The notes: generated from the sequence alone by a model not told the origin. DNA of 64,000 bases from Oricola indica (GCF_019966595.1 NZ_JAINFJ010000006.1:67501-131500), one strand, 5' to 3'; positions 55,055-63,999 are shown, counted from the stretch's first letter. Numbers and translations are program-made.

Positions 55055-56014
55055 TCAGCCCTGGAGATCCGCCCACAGGGCCGCGTCACGTTCCGCCGTC
55101 CAGATGCGCGGCGTGTCTATGCCCAGCGCTTCGTCATAGGCGCGCCCCACATTGAAAGGCAGGCAGTGCTCGTAAATCGCGTAGTCGGAGAATTTCGGAT
55201 CGCATTCCGAGCGGCAGGCGTCCCAGGCCTCCTTCAGCGAGCCGCCGCCCTGGGCTATGCGGGCGACCGGCCGGTAGGTCGATGAAACGAAGTCCGCCGT
55301 GTTGGTCAGCGCCTTGTTGACCATGTCCTTGCCGACCAGCGCGTCGCCGCGGCCGGGCGCGATCGCCTCGACGTCGAAAGCGCGGATCGCTTCCAGCGTC
55401 GCCGGCCAATCGTTGAAATGCCCGTCGCCGCAATAGCAGGCCGAGTGGTACTCGACGATGTCGCCGGTGAACATGACGTTCTCGTCCGGCACATGGATGA
55501 CGATGTCGCCGGCGGTGTGAGCCCGGCCGAGGAAACGAAGATCAACACGGCGCTTGCCGAGATAGACGGTCATGCGGTCGTTGAAGGTCGCGGTCGGCCA
55601 GGTCAATGGCGGCACCTTGGCGATGTCGTCATAGCCCATGAACAGGCGCGGGAAACGCATGAATTCGGACTCACGATCCTCCGCACCGCGCTCGACGACC
55701 ATGGAGCGCGCCTTTTCGCTCATGATGACCGTCGGCGCCTTGTAGGCGGCGGCACCGAGCACGCGCACGGCGTGATAATGGGTCAGCACCAGATGGCTGA
55801 TCGGTTTGTCGGTGACGGAGCGGACCTTTTCGATGACCTTGTTGGCGAGCTCCGGCGTGGCCTGCGCCTCGACGATCATGACCGAGTCGTCACCGATGAT
55901 GACGCCGGTATTCGGATCGCCCTCGGCGGTGAAGGCCCAGAGGTCGCGTCCGATCTCGGTAAAGGAGATTTTCTTTTCGGCGAGGTCGCCGGCAGAAGCG
56001 AATTGCTTGGCCAT
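55055..56014 (-). CDS. MBL-fold protein with altered metal motif
   Basis: A 319-residue metallo-beta-lactamase-fold protein. The canonical HxHxDH motif reads HYHAVR (residues 79-84): both His of the first site are kept but Asp and the last His of the second site are Val and Arg. Later ligands AHTAGD and FTGDIV are present. This suggests a mononuclear metal site or non-hydrolase activity. It overlaps the upstream hydrolase stop by one base (TGATG) and is 35 bases from the FAD hydroxylase. Predicted cytoplasmic. Confidence 0.87.
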   Translation of the reverse strand: MAKQFASAGDLAEKKISFTEIGRDLWAFTAEGDPNTGVIIGDDSVMIVEAQATPELANKVIEKVRSVTDKPISHLVLTHYHAVRVLGAAAYKAPTVIMSEKARSMVVERGAEDRESEFMRFPRLFMGYDDIAKVPPLTWPTATFNDRMTVYLGKRRVDLRFLGRAHTAGDIVIHVPDENVMFTGDIVEYHSACYCGDGHFNDWPATLEAIRAFDVEAIAPGRGDALVGKDMVNKALTNTADFVSSTYRPVARIAQGGGSLKEAWDACRSECDPKFSDYAIYEHCLPFNVGRAYDEALGIDTPRIWTAERDAALWADLQG

Positions 56015-57036
56015 CAGTCGGTTCCTTCGTATTTTTCGACGGTTTGTTCGATTGCACCGAAGATCGAGTGGCCTTCGGCATCCTTCATCTCGATGCGCAC
56101 TGTGTCGCCAAAGCGCATGAAGGGCGTTTTTGCTTCGCCCTCGAGGATCGTCTCGATCATGCGGACTTCCGCGAGGCAGGAATAGCCGAGGCCGCCATCG
56201 GCGACGGGCTTGCCCGGGCTGCCGTCCGCATCCTTGTTGGAGACGGTGCCTGACCCGACGATGGCGCCTGCGCCGAGCGGGCGGGTCTTGGCGGCATGGG
56301 CGACGATATCGGGGAATTCGAATGTCATGTCGACGCCGGCATTGGCGCGGCCGAGCGGCTTGCCGTTCAGATCGACGCAAAGCGGCAGGGTCACCTTGCC
56401 GCCGTCCCAGGCGTCGCCCAGCTCATCCGGCGTCACGGCGACAGGAGAAAAGGCGGAGGAGGGTTTCGAATGGAAAAAGCCGAAGCCCTTGGCGAGTTCG
56501 CCGGGGATCAGGCCGCGCAACGAAACGTCGTTGACGAGCATGACGAGACGGATCGTGTCCTTAGCCTGCGCGGGCGTCGCGCCCATCGGCACGTCACCGG
56601 TGATGACGGCGACTTCGCCCTCCATGTCGATACCCCAGGCTTCGTCGGCCATGACGATCGGCGCACGGGGCGCGAGGAAGGCATCGGAACCGCCCTGGTA
56701 CATCAGCGGGTCGCTCCAGAAGCTTTCGGGCAACTCTGCGCCGCGCGCCTTTCGGACCAGTTCGACGTGATTGACGTAAGCCGAGCCATCCGCCCACTGA
56801 TAGGCGCGGGGCAGCGGCGACAGCGCGTCGTGCTCATGGAAGCGCTCGGTCGGCACGGCATCGTGCGACAGGCTTTCGGCCAGCGCCTCCAGCTTCGGGG
56901 CGACATGCTCCCAGTCGTCGAGGGCGGCCTGCAGGGTGGGCGCGATGGCGGTCGCGTCCGTGCAGTGCGTGAGATCGCGGGAGACGACGACCAGTCGGCC
57001 GTCGCGGGTTCCGTTGTCGAGGGTGGCGAGTTTCAT
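56014..57036 (-). CDS. Fumarylacetoacetase-family hydrolase
   Basis: A 340-residue FAH-fold protein with an N-terminal FAH_N-like part (MKLATLDNGTRDGRLVVVSRD). The catalytic core has GIDMEGEVAVITGDVP with metal-binding acidic residues and GAGAIVGSGTVSN near residue 250. It would hydrolyse a C-C bond of a ring-opened oxo acid. First gene of the five-gene minus-strand operon; ATG 57036 was chosen over an upstream extension, with AAGGACGG before it. Confidence 0.9.
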   Translation of the reverse strand: MKLATLDNGTRDGRLVVVSRDLTHCTDATAIAPTLQAALDDWEHVAPKLEALAESLSHDAVPTERFHEHDALSPLPRAYQWADGSAYVNHVELVRKARGAELPESFWSDPLMYQGGSDAFLAPRAPIVMADEAWGIDMEGEVAVITGDVPMGATPAQAKDTIRLVMLVNDVSLRGLIPGELAKGFGFFHSKPSSAFSPVAVTPDELGDAWDGGKVTLPLCVDLNGKPLGRANAGVDMTFEFPDIVAHAAKTRPLGAGAIVGSGTVSNKDADGSPGKPVADGGLGYSCLAEVRMIETILEGEAKTPFMRFGDTVRIEMKDAEGHSIFGAIEQTVEKYEGTD

Positions 57037-57162
57037 CGGTCCGTCCTTGTTATCCTTGGCGGTGCGGTCGGGCGAGCGTGCGGGAGGATGCGATCGCATG
57101 CCGCCGTCGCCCATCCTCCCGTATCATGAGCGGTTCGCATCGCAATCAATTCGTTCGTAATG

Positions 57163-57176
57163 GTTACGTTTGTAAC
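57163..57176. promoter_or_regulatory. Inverted repeat upstream of the hydrolase/FAD-hydroxylase operon
   Basis: GTTAC (57163-57167) and GTAAC (57172-57176) form an inverted repeat with a 4-base centre, in the 216-base gap upstream of the operon start at 57036. It is a candidate operator; no divergent regulator is present here. Confidence 0.4.
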
Positions 57177-57252
57177 TAACAACCGGTTTTTGCCACGAAG
57201 GGCGCAAAGACGGATCGAGAAGAGGAAAGAGGGGCGTTCCCGGTCCGCGCGG

Positions 57253-58443
57253 TCAGGCGATCCGGACGACCTTGGAATCGCCGGCCGGGTCTTCGATGAT
57301 CGCGCGTTCGACGCGATTGCGGCCGGCGCGTTTGGCGGAATACATCGCCTGATCGGCGGCCTCGATCATCGCCCCGAGCGGTATGTCGGTGTGGGTGCTG
57401 GTCACGCCGGCGCTCACCGTTGCCGGGATCGACTTGCCTTCGATAGACGCATTGCCTGACGCGAAGACAGAGCGGACACGCTCGGCGATCACATAGGCTG
57501 TCTCGATTGATGCACCGGGCAGGACGACGAGAAACTCCTCGCCGCCATAGCGGCCGAAAAGGTCGTTCGGCCGAAGCGAAAGCCGTACCGTGTCGGCGAA
57601 ATCACGCAGGATGCGATCGCCGACCTGATGGCCGAACGTATCGTTGATCAACTTGAAGCGGTCGAGATCGAACATGATCAGTGAGAAGGGCGCCTGCTGT
57701 TCGCGACAGCGCTGACAAAGGCGCGCGGCGCGTTCGAAGAAGGCCGCGCGGTTCGCTGTGCCGGTCAGCGGATCGACCCTCGCCGCTTCCATGTAGCCCT
57801 GCACGATACGTTCCTTGCAGATCAGGACCATGCAGAACGCGGAGCCCATCACAAAGAGAGTGGTTTCGAAATGTATGATCCCGAACCAGCTCGTGAGCGC
57901 CGGCGGCTGGTTCAGGAGAGGCGAATAGGCGATCGTCTCGATGGTCGCGCCGATATAAACCAGCGCATGGACGGCCAGGAAGCCCATCAGTGGCCAGCGG
58001 GCGGCAAGCGCTTCCCTGCGCGAGCGCCAGAGTTCCCAGATCGCGGCAGGTAGATAGATCGACCAGGCGACCAGGGATGCGACAGTGGACCATCTCTGAT
58101 TGTCGAGACCAAACGGAAACGCGACCATGATCAGCCATGCGGCAAATCCCGCCATCAGGATCAAGGTCGGCGTCGATGCATTGTTGAATTGCCGAGCGCC
58201 GCCCCAGAACATGGCAGGCGCGAATGTGGTGATCCCCACCCCCACGGCGGTCAAAATCGGATGTTGCATGAAAAGACCGGCGGCGATCAGCGCTATGCCG
58301 GCGGCATTGAAGCTGTTTGCCGCGCCCCACCACAGTAGCGCCTGCGACCGGTTGCTGTAAAACCATGCGCCAAACAGCAGCAGACCGGCAAAACCGGTCG
58401 CGATGATCGCGGGGATCATCAATGTGAGGGGATCGAGTTGCAT
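57253..58443 (-). CDS. Membrane diguanylate cyclase (GGDEF)
   Basis: A 396-residue protein with about seven N-terminal hydrophobic segments (MIPAIIATGFAGLLLFG onwards) and a C-terminal GGDEF domain. The active site is GGEEF and the product-inhibition I-site RPND lies five residues before it, so it is a likely active, feedback-controlled c-di-GMP synthase. DLDRFKLINDTFGHQVGD is the metal-binding part. It is located downstream of ureD with 93 bases between, probably independent. Confidence 0.93.
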   Translation of the reverse strand: MQLDPLTLMIPAIIATGFAGLLLFGAWFYSNRSQALLWWGAANSFNAAGIALIAAGLFMQHPILTAVGVGITTFAPAMFWGGARQFNNASTPTLILMAGFAAWLIMVAFPFGLDNQRWSTVASLVAWSIYLPAAIWELWRSRREALAARWPLMGFLAVHALVYIGATIETIAYSPLLNQPPALTSWFGIIHFETTLFVMGSAFCMVLICKERIVQGYMEAARVDPLTGTANRAAFFERAARLCQRCREQQAPFSLIMFDLDRFKLINDTFGHQVGDRILRDFADTVRLSLRPNDLFGRYGGEEFLVVLPGASIETAYVIAERVRSVFASGNASIEGKSIPATVSAGVTSTHTDIPLGAMIEAADQAMYSAKRAGRNRVERAIIEDPAGDSKVVRIA

Positions 58444-58536
58444 GCCGATGGCCGTATCCCGTTACGCGTGGGAAATCCGCAACATCTTGTAGTGAGGCAA
58501 GGTTGCCAAGCCGTTAAGTCCGGGCCTTCAGGCCTC

Positions 58537-59397
58537 CTAGAGGTTCCAGACCTTGGGCATGGCGTGATCGCCGAGAAACAGCCTGATCACCGGAATCAAT
58601 TGCTTGCGGAGCAGGTAACTCGATGGCGCTGCGATGCGAACGACAAGTTTGCCTTTGCCATCCTCGCCGATCCGGCTCGCGCCGCCTTCGGTATCCCGAA
58701 GCAAGGTCCGCACTGCCGTGACTTTCAGGTCGAGACTTTCGGCATCTTCGGGCGTGACGCTGACGAGCGTCGCGATCGCGCGGTTCTTTCCGAGGCGGGC
58801 GGGGCCACCCATGTCGTTTTCCGGGGCGATGACGAAGCGGAGGTCGTCGGCATGGACGAGGTCGCCGTCGCGGCGAATGCGCCAGCGGTCGTGGAAATGG
58901 CCCTCATCGACGGTCTCGCCCATCGCTTCGCGGCCGAGGACCAGAATTTCGAGCCCCAGGAAGCACGCATTGCCCGACACGTTCACATCGAGTTCGCGGC
59001 GGAAGCGACCGCGATCGAACAGGATCGTCTCCTGCGGCAGCCAGAACAGGCTGGAGCCGTCGCCGAGGCGAATGTTGGCCTGCTGCATCCCGGTTTCGCC
59101 GGTCGAACGGTAGATCCGCTCGCAGGCCTGGGTCGTGACGATCGTGTGTGTGTGGGACCCGGCGTCCAGTGACCATTTCAGCGTATCGCCGCCGGTGATG
59201 CCGCCGGATGTGTTGATCAGCACGGCTTCCAGGGCATGGCCATGCGTGCGGGGAATGCGGATCTTGGCATTGCCGGACTGGTGCAGCCTGTCGATGCGGC
59301 TGCGGCCGCCTGAATGCTTGACCGCGAGTGTGCCGGCGCCGTGGGATCGTTGCATCGTCGCCGGTGCGAAGACCGGCGTATCGGTTGCGTCCAGCAT
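58537..59397 (-). CDS. ureD: Urease accessory protein UreD
   Basis: A 286-residue UreD/UreH family protein that helps load nickel into urease. INTSGGITGGDTLKW, TTQACERIYRSTGE and LFWLPQETILFDRGRF are conserved. ATG 59397 overlaps the trhO stop (TGATG), and the upstream frame extension is not coding. No ureA, ureB or ureC follows: the next gene downstream is a diguanylate cyclase. This separation from the structural genes is unusual. Confidence 0.93.
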   Translation of the reverse strand: MLDATDTPVFAPATMQRSHGAGTLAVKHSGGRSRIDRLHQSGNAKIRIPRTHGHALEAVLINTSGGITGGDTLKWSLDAGSHTHTIVTTQACERIYRSTGETGMQQANIRLGDGSSLFWLPQETILFDRGRFRRELDVNVSGNACFLGLEILVLGREAMGETVDEGHFHDRWRIRRDGDLVHADDLRFVIAPENDMGGPARLGKNRAIATLVSVTPEDAESLDLKVTAVRTLLRDTEGGASRIGEDGKGKLVVRIAAPSSYLLRKQLIPVIRLFLGDHAMPKVWNL

Positions 59398-60314
59398 CAG
59401 CCGCCGAGGTGCTTTTCGCCGCGCTTTTTCGCAAGCGCGATCTGGTGCTGACGCTCGGCGTAGCGGGCGCGGTCTTCCTCCGAGCGCTGGTCGAAACAGT
59501 GCGGGCACGAGACACCTTCGACGAACTTCTCCGATCTCGCCTCTTCGGGTGTCAGGGGATGCCGGCAGGCGCGGCAGAGCGAATAATCACCGGGTTCGAG
59601 CCCGTGCCCGACCGCCACACGCTCGTCGAAGACGAAGCAGTCGCCATGCCAGAGGCTTTCCTCCTCGGGCACCTCTTCGAGATATTTCAGGATACCGCCC
59701 TTCAGGTGATAGACGTCGTCGAAACCGAGGGATTTGACGAAAGCGGTCGCCTTTTCGCAGCGAATGCCGCCAGTGCAGAACATGGCGACCTTCTTGCCCT
59801 TCAGCTCGTTGTCGTGGCGGCGAACCCAGTCAGGAAACTCGCGAAAGGTCTTCGTGCGCGGATCGATGGCCTTCTCGAATGTGCCGATGGCATATTCGTA
59901 GTCGTTGCGCGTATCGACCACGACAGTGTCGGGATCGGAAATCAGTTCATTCCAGTCGCGCGGCGCGACATAGGTGCCGACGATCTGTTTCGGGTCCGTG
60001 CCCGGCACGCCCATGGTGACGATTTCCTTCTTCAGGCGCACCTTGAGGCGCAGGAAGGGTTCGCTTTCCGCCCAACTCAGTTTGTATTCGAGTTCCGCGA
60101 ATTCCGGCTGCTCGTGCAGGAACGCGATCAGCCTGTCGATGCCTTCACGTGGGCCGGCCACCGTGCCGTTGATACCTTCCGAGGCAAGCAACAGCGTGCC
60201 TTTCAGCCCCGCTTCGAGGCACAGGGCCTCGAGTTCGGGCTTGAAGGCTTCGTAGCGGTCGAATTTCGCGAAGTGATAAAGCGCGGCGACCGTATAGCGC
60301 GGGTTTTTGTCCAT
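59397..60314 (-). CDS. trhO: tRNA uridine 34 5-hydroxylation protein, rhodanese domain (TrhO)
   Basis: A 305-residue YceA/TrhO-type protein: N-terminal acylphosphatase-like part, then rhodanese domain with catalytic Cys in [14 protein letters not shown] and [16 protein letters not shown] Cys-rich tail ([19 protein letters not shown]) may bind zinc. It makes 5-hydroxyuridine at the tRNA wobble position together with other enzymes. It is directly coupled to ureD. Confidence 0.93.
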   Translation of the reverse strand: MDKNPRYTVAALYHFAKFDRYEAFKPELEALCLEAGLKGTLLLASEGINGTVAGPREGIDRLIAFLHEQPEFAELEYKLSWAESEPFLRLKVRLKKEIVTMGVPGTDPKQIVGTYVAPRDWNELISDPDTVVVDTRNDYEYAIGTFEKAIDPRTKTFREFPDWVRRHDNELKGKKVAMFCTGGIRCEKATAFVKSLGFDDVYHLKGGILKYLEEVPEEESLWHGDCFVFDERVAVGHGLEPGDYSLCRACRHPLTPEEARSEKFVEGVSCPHCFDQRSEEDRARYAERQHQIALAKKRGEKHLGG

Positions 60315-60362
60315 CGTTTCCGGTTAATGCCGTCGTGGCATGGAGGCAAGGGGGAGACGCCG

Positions 60363-61559
60363 TCACAGGGCCTCGTCTTCCTTAACGAAACGGGCAATGG
60401 AGCGGAAAAGAACCTCAAACGCGCTCTCTTGCTCCAGAATCGTATGGTTCGGACTGTCCAGCATGACGAATTCGGCATTGTTGATGCCGGCAGCCAGTTC
60501 GCGGCCCTGATCGAGCGGCTGCACGCCGTCATCGCGCGCATGGATGACGAGTGTCGGCACGGCGATCCGGTCAATCAGGTCTCCGACATCGAATTCATCG
60601 ACCGCGGCGCGGATCCGTGCAGCATTGTCCGGCGAGGTCGTCAGGCGCTGCAACTCGGTCAATGACGCAATCTGCTCACGCGTACCGGCGGGAATATAGA
60701 TCGAAGAGAACGCCTGGATGAAGGGAGAGCCGGGCTTGCCCCAACCGTGGCGGATCAGCGTCAGAAGCGCTTCTCCCTGTTCACGTTCTTCCCGGCTCAC
60801 GCGCAGCATGCGCCCCTTCACATAGCCGCCATGCAGGATCAGGTGACTGACGCGCTCGGGGTGGCGAACGGCATAGGTGACGGCAATCGGCGCCCCCTGT
60901 GACGTGCCGTAGAGCGCGAAGCGCCCGAGCCCGGCGCTGTCTGCAACCGCTTCGAGGTCATCGACAAAGCGATCGAGCGAAAACTCGTCAATGTCCCAGT
61001 CCGACAAGCCGTTGCCACGCTGGTCATAACGGGTGACCTCGAAATCCTGACCCATTCGATCGAGGAAAGGCCGCCAAACGAGGCTGTTCCAGTCATGTTC
61101 GAGATGAGTCAGCCAATGACCCGCGCGAAGGAGCGGATAACCCGACCCGGTGGTCGCGAAAGCGATGCGCGTGCCGTCCGGAGCGCGGCAGAAGCGGATG
61201 CGCTGATTTTCGTCGGCGCGGGATGCTGCCGAATGGGGAGCCGGTTCCTCCGTGGTCTCCACCGGTGCGACAAACCGAAATCCGCGCCTCGGGACAGTCT
61301 TGATGATGGACTGTTCGCGGCCATTGTCGCCTACGGCGGCGCGCGCCGCGCTGATGCGTGCGCTGATCGCGGAATCGGACACGATGCGCCCGTTCCAGAC
61401 GACGTTAATCAGATCATCCTGCGTGACAAGCGTGCCGGCGTTGCGGACCAGATGCAGCAATATGTCGAAGACCTGCGGCTCCACCGTCCTGGTGTTTCCG
61501 CCGACGACCAGCTCGTGGCTGTCCGGCCGCAGTTCGCAATCGCCAAACCGGTAGTGCAT
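60363..61559 (-). CDS. Winged-helix regulator fused to alpha/beta hydrolase
   Basis: A 398-residue fusion. Residues 1-100 are a CadC/OmpR-type winged helix (GNTRTVEPQVFDILLHLVRN, SARISAARAAVGDNG, KTVPRRGFRFVAPV). Residues 115-395 are an alpha/beta hydrolase with nucleophile Ser in LYGTSQGAPIA, acid in HARDDGVQP and His in SPNHTILE. No membrane segment joins them. The intact triad suggests it binds or cleaves a small ester or lactone signal. A target is not evident. Confidence 0.9.
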   Translation of the reverse strand: MHYRFGDCELRPDSHELVVGGNTRTVEPQVFDILLHLVRNAGTLVTQDDLINVVWNGRIVSDSAISARISAARAAVGDNGREQSIIKTVPRRGFRFVAPVETTEEPAPHSAASRADENQRIRFCRAPDGTRIAFATTGSGYPLLRAGHWLTHLEHDWNSLVWRPFLDRMGQDFEVTRYDQRGNGLSDWDIDEFSLDRFVDDLEAVADSAGLGRFALYGTSQGAPIAVTYAVRHPERVSHLILHGGYVKGRMLRVSREEREQGEALLTLIRHGWGKPGSPFIQAFSSIYIPAGTREQIASLTELQRLTTSPDNAARIRAAVDEFDVGDLIDRIAVPTLVIHARDDGVQPLDQGRELAAGINNAEFVMLDSPNHTILEQESAFEVLFRSIARFVKEDEAL

Positions 61560-61716
61560 GGCCTGTCAATACCACGGGGGGAAGCGACCGGGCGACCGGA
61601 AAGGTGGGGCGAAACCAACAAACAGGAGAATCACAAGACATTGGCAAGGAAACCTTCAAGCGCGGCACGCGGCGGACGGGCAGCATCGAGATATCAGCAA
61701 TCTAGAGGATCGAGAC

Positions 61717-61932
61717 ATGCCAACCCCCTATCTCCATCACGTCCATCGCCGCGCCGATGGATCGGTAGACCGCGAGAGTCATGCGGCGATAGCGACTTCG
61801 ATCCGTAGGCAGGAAGTCGCGGCTTTCTGGAGCGCAATTGTCCGTGCCATAAGTAGGCTGCTCCCCATGAAGCCGGGTACCCGATCCGGGCGCATCTTTC
61901 CGATCAGCGCGCCGCGCGACCAGAAAATCTGA
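61717..61932 (+). CDS. Small hypothetical basic protein, 71 residues
   Basis: In the 433-base gap between the wHTH-hydrolase and muramidase genes a 71-codon frame starts ATG 61717 with GAGGATCGAGAC upstream. It encodes MPTPYLHHVHRRADG, then RRQEVAAFWSAIVRAISRLL, a basic amphipathic helix reminiscent of short alphaproteobacterial DUF1127-like or RSP_7527-like proteins. It may be a real small gene; the evidence is the ribosome site and residue pattern only. The rest of the gap shows no feature. Confidence 0.5.
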   Translation: MPTPYLHHVHRRADGSVDRESHAAIATSIRRQEVAAFWSAIVRAISRLLPMKPGTRSGRIFPISAPRDQKI

Positions 61933-61992
61933 TCCACCGGTTCCGCATCGCCCCCATTCTTTCGACCAGTAATCGAAACCCGGGGTGATGCG

Positions 61993-62907
61993 ATGTTTTC
62001 AGCTGCGACAATCAAGGAAATCGAATCCGTAGCCCGGGCGCAGGGGATCGAGCCTGCCGCTTTGCTGGCGATTGCGGAGGTAGAATCCGGAGGGCGGGCC
62101 TTCGCAAATGTCGGCGGCAGGAAAGAGCCGCTGATCCGTTTCGAAGGGCATTATTTCGACCGGCTGGTGGCTGACGGGAAACGAAACGAAGCGCGGTCGA
62201 AGGGATTGGCATCGCCGACGATGGGCGCGGTGAAGAACCCGGCATCGCAGACAGCGCGCTGGCGTCTCCTGGAGGAGGCGATGGCGATCGATCACAAGGC
62301 AGCGCTGCAATCCGTTTCCTGGGGGATCGGCCAGGTGATGGGCTCGCACTGGAAAAGCCTCGGTTATGGCTCGGTGGAATCGCTTGTCGACGAGGCCCGG
62401 TCTGGCGTCGCGGGACAGGTCCGGCTGATGCTGCGCTTCCTGGAGAAGAACGGATTGATCGGTGTCATCGAAGCGCGGGACTGGGCGGCGTTCGCACGCG
62501 CCTATAATGGGCCGCGCTACAAGGTGCATCGCTACGACAGCCGGATCGCTTCGGCTTATGCCCGGCATGCGCGCGATGGTGAGCAAAAGGACAAGGCAAA
62601 CGGGCTGCGGCGCGGTGACAGGGGCGAGGATGTTGCCGACTTGCAGCGTATGCTGACGGCGGCCGGTCATCCGCTTGCGCCGGACGGACGGTTCGGGCCG
62701 GCAACCGCCCGACGGGTCGAGGATTTCCAGGCCGAGATGGGGCTCGTCGTCGATGGCGTCGCCGGACCTCGGACGCTTGCCGCCTTGCGCGCCGCGCTTC
62801 CCGGCTCGACGATGTCGGGCAAGGCGGTCTGGCTGACGCGGCTCGTACGGAATATGCTCCCGCTGGTCGCGCGGATTGTCCGGAAACGGTCTGGACCGCG
62901 CGTCTAA
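61993..62907 (+). CDS. N-acetylmuramidase with C-terminal peptidoglycan-binding domain
   Basis: A 304-residue cell-wall lytic enzyme. The N-terminal N-acetylmuramidase domain (PF11860-like) has Glu in LLAIAEVESGGRAF, EGHYFDRLV and SWGIGQVMGSHWKSLGY. A PG_binding_1 domain follows (LRRGDRGEDVADLQRMLTA to VAGPRTLAALR), then a basic hydrophobic tail (LVRNMLPLVARIVRKRS). No signal peptide is visible. The layout resembles phage endolysins, but no other phage gene is near, so it may be a domesticated lysin. Confidence 0.9.
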   Translation: MFSAATIKEIESVARAQGIEPAALLAIAEVESGGRAFANVGGRKEPLIRFEGHYFDRLVADGKRNEARSKGLASPTMGAVKNPASQTARWRLLEEAMAIDHKAALQSVSWGIGQVMGSHWKSLGYGSVESLVDEARSGVAGQVRLMLRFLEKNGLIGVIEARDWAAFARAYNGPRYKVHRYDSRIASAYARHARDGEQKDKANGLRRGDRGEDVADLQRMLTAAGHPLAPDGRFGPATARRVEDFQAEMGLVVDGVAGPRTLAALRAALPGSTMSGKAVWLTRLVRNMLPLVARIVRKRSGPRV

Positions 62908-62948
62908 ACCGATTTAAAGGTTGAGCGATAATCAAAGGGGTCAGTTTC

Positions 62949-63584
62949 ATGCCGCAGAATACCGAAGCCCTGCTTCCCATCATGACTGGTCAACCCGTGA
63001 TACCGGTGATCGTGCTCGACGACGCCGGGGACGCGGTTCCGCTGGCGAAGGCGCTCGTTGCCGGCGGCTTGCCGGCAATCGAGATCACTCTGCGCACCGA
63101 TGCCGCGCTCGAAAGCATCCGCCGCGTCGCGGCCGAGGTGCCGGAGGCACTCGTCGGTGCGGGGACGATCCTCAATGCGGGACAGTTCGAGGAGGCTGTC
63201 GACGCCGGCTCGAAGTTCATCGTCAGCCCGGGCCTGACTCCCGAACTCGTCGATGCGGCGCAGGGCAGTCCGGTTCCGCTTCTGCCTGGCGCGGTGACCT
63301 CGAGCGAAATCATGGCAGCGCTGGAGGACGGATACTCGCTGTTGAAGTTCTTTCCCGCCGAACAGGCGGGTGGGGCGGCCTATCTGAAATCCCTTTCCTC
63401 GCCTTTCGGCGGCGTCAATTTCTGCCCGACCGGCGGCGTGTCGGCGAAAAACGCTTCCGACTACCTGTCGTTGCCGAATGTGCTGTGCGTCGGCGGGTCC
63501 TGGGTCGCGCCCAAGGATGCCGTCGCGGCGGGCGACTGGGATCGCGTCGTCGCCCTGGCAAAGGATGCCGCCACGTTGAAATAG
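62949..63584 (+). CDS. eda: 2-keto-3-deoxy-6-phosphogluconate aldolase
   Basis: A 211-residue class I aldolase of the Entner-Doudoroff pathway, splitting KDPG to pyruvate and glyceraldehyde 3-phosphate. [22 protein letters not shown], Schiff-base Lys133 in SLLKFFPAE and [16 protein letters not shown] are typical. It sits between the muramidase and a bidirectional terminator; edd is not in the window. Confidence 0.95.
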   Translation: MPQNTEALLPIMTGQPVIPVIVLDDAGDAVPLAKALVAGGLPAIEITLRTDAALESIRRVAAEVPEALVGAGTILNAGQFEEAVDAGSKFIVSPGLTPELVDAAQGSPVPLLPGAVTSSEIMAALEDGYSLLKFFPAEQAGGAAYLKSLSSPFGGVNFCPTGGVSAKNASDYLSLPNVLCVGGSWVAPKDAVAAGDWDRVVALAKDAATLK

Positions 63585-63604
63585 ATGTCGGCTTCGGCCA
63601 GCCA

Positions 63605-63648
63605 ACAAAAAACCCGGGATGGCGAACATCCCGGGTTTGTTTTTTTGT
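63605..63648. terminator. Bidirectional terminator between eda and the TRAP gene
   Basis: A perfect 12-bp stem (63610-63621 with 63627-63638) with a GCGAA loop is flanked by a run of A on the left and a run of T on the right. It can therefore end both converging transcripts. It is the clearest rho-independent terminator in the window. Confidence 0.9.
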
Positions 63649-63660
63649 ACTCGGCGAAGC

Positions 63661-63999
63661 CTAGAGCTTGCCGGCGCGCTGCTGCAGCATCTGGAAGGTG
63701 TCGAAGTTGTACTCCGTCAGCTGGAACCAGAGGTAACCTTCGCGGCGGTAAGCCATGTAGGAATCGAAGATTTCCTTGAACGTCGCGTTTTCCGCGGAGA
63801 GTTCGGCGTAGGTTTCCGTTGCCGCGTCGAAGCAGGCTTCGAGGATCGGCTGGCTGTAGGGACGCAGCTGCGTTCCGGAAGCCGCGAGTTCCTTGAGCGC
63901 CTTCGGGTTCAGCGTGTCGTAACGCGCCATCATCACCGTGTTCGCCAGAGCCGATGCGTTCTTGACGGTCGCCTGGTAATGTTTCGGCAGTTCGTTCCA
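63661..63999 (-). CDS. TRAP transporter substrate-binding protein, C-terminal part (5' end outside window)
   Basis: The reading frame runs off the window edge; the last 112 residues are visible. WNELPKHYQATVKNASA, YDTLNPKALKELAASG and YLWFQLTEYNFDTFQML match the C-terminus of DctP-type receptors of the mannitol/chloroaromatic branch. It ends next to the bidirectional terminator. The ligand cannot be judged from this part. Confidence 0.88.
   Translation of the reverse strand, partial: WNELPKHYQATVKNASALANTVMMARYDTLNPKALKELAASGTQLRPYSQPILEACFDAATETYAELSAENATFKEIFDSYMAYRREGYLWFQLTEYNFDTFQMLQQRAGKL

Noticed and set aside
63661-63999. Phasin-like protein, suggested at first by a short helical frame
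   Set aside because: Reading the frame to the window edge gives WNELPKHYQATV and YLWFQLTEYNFDTF, matching TRAP receptor C-termini.
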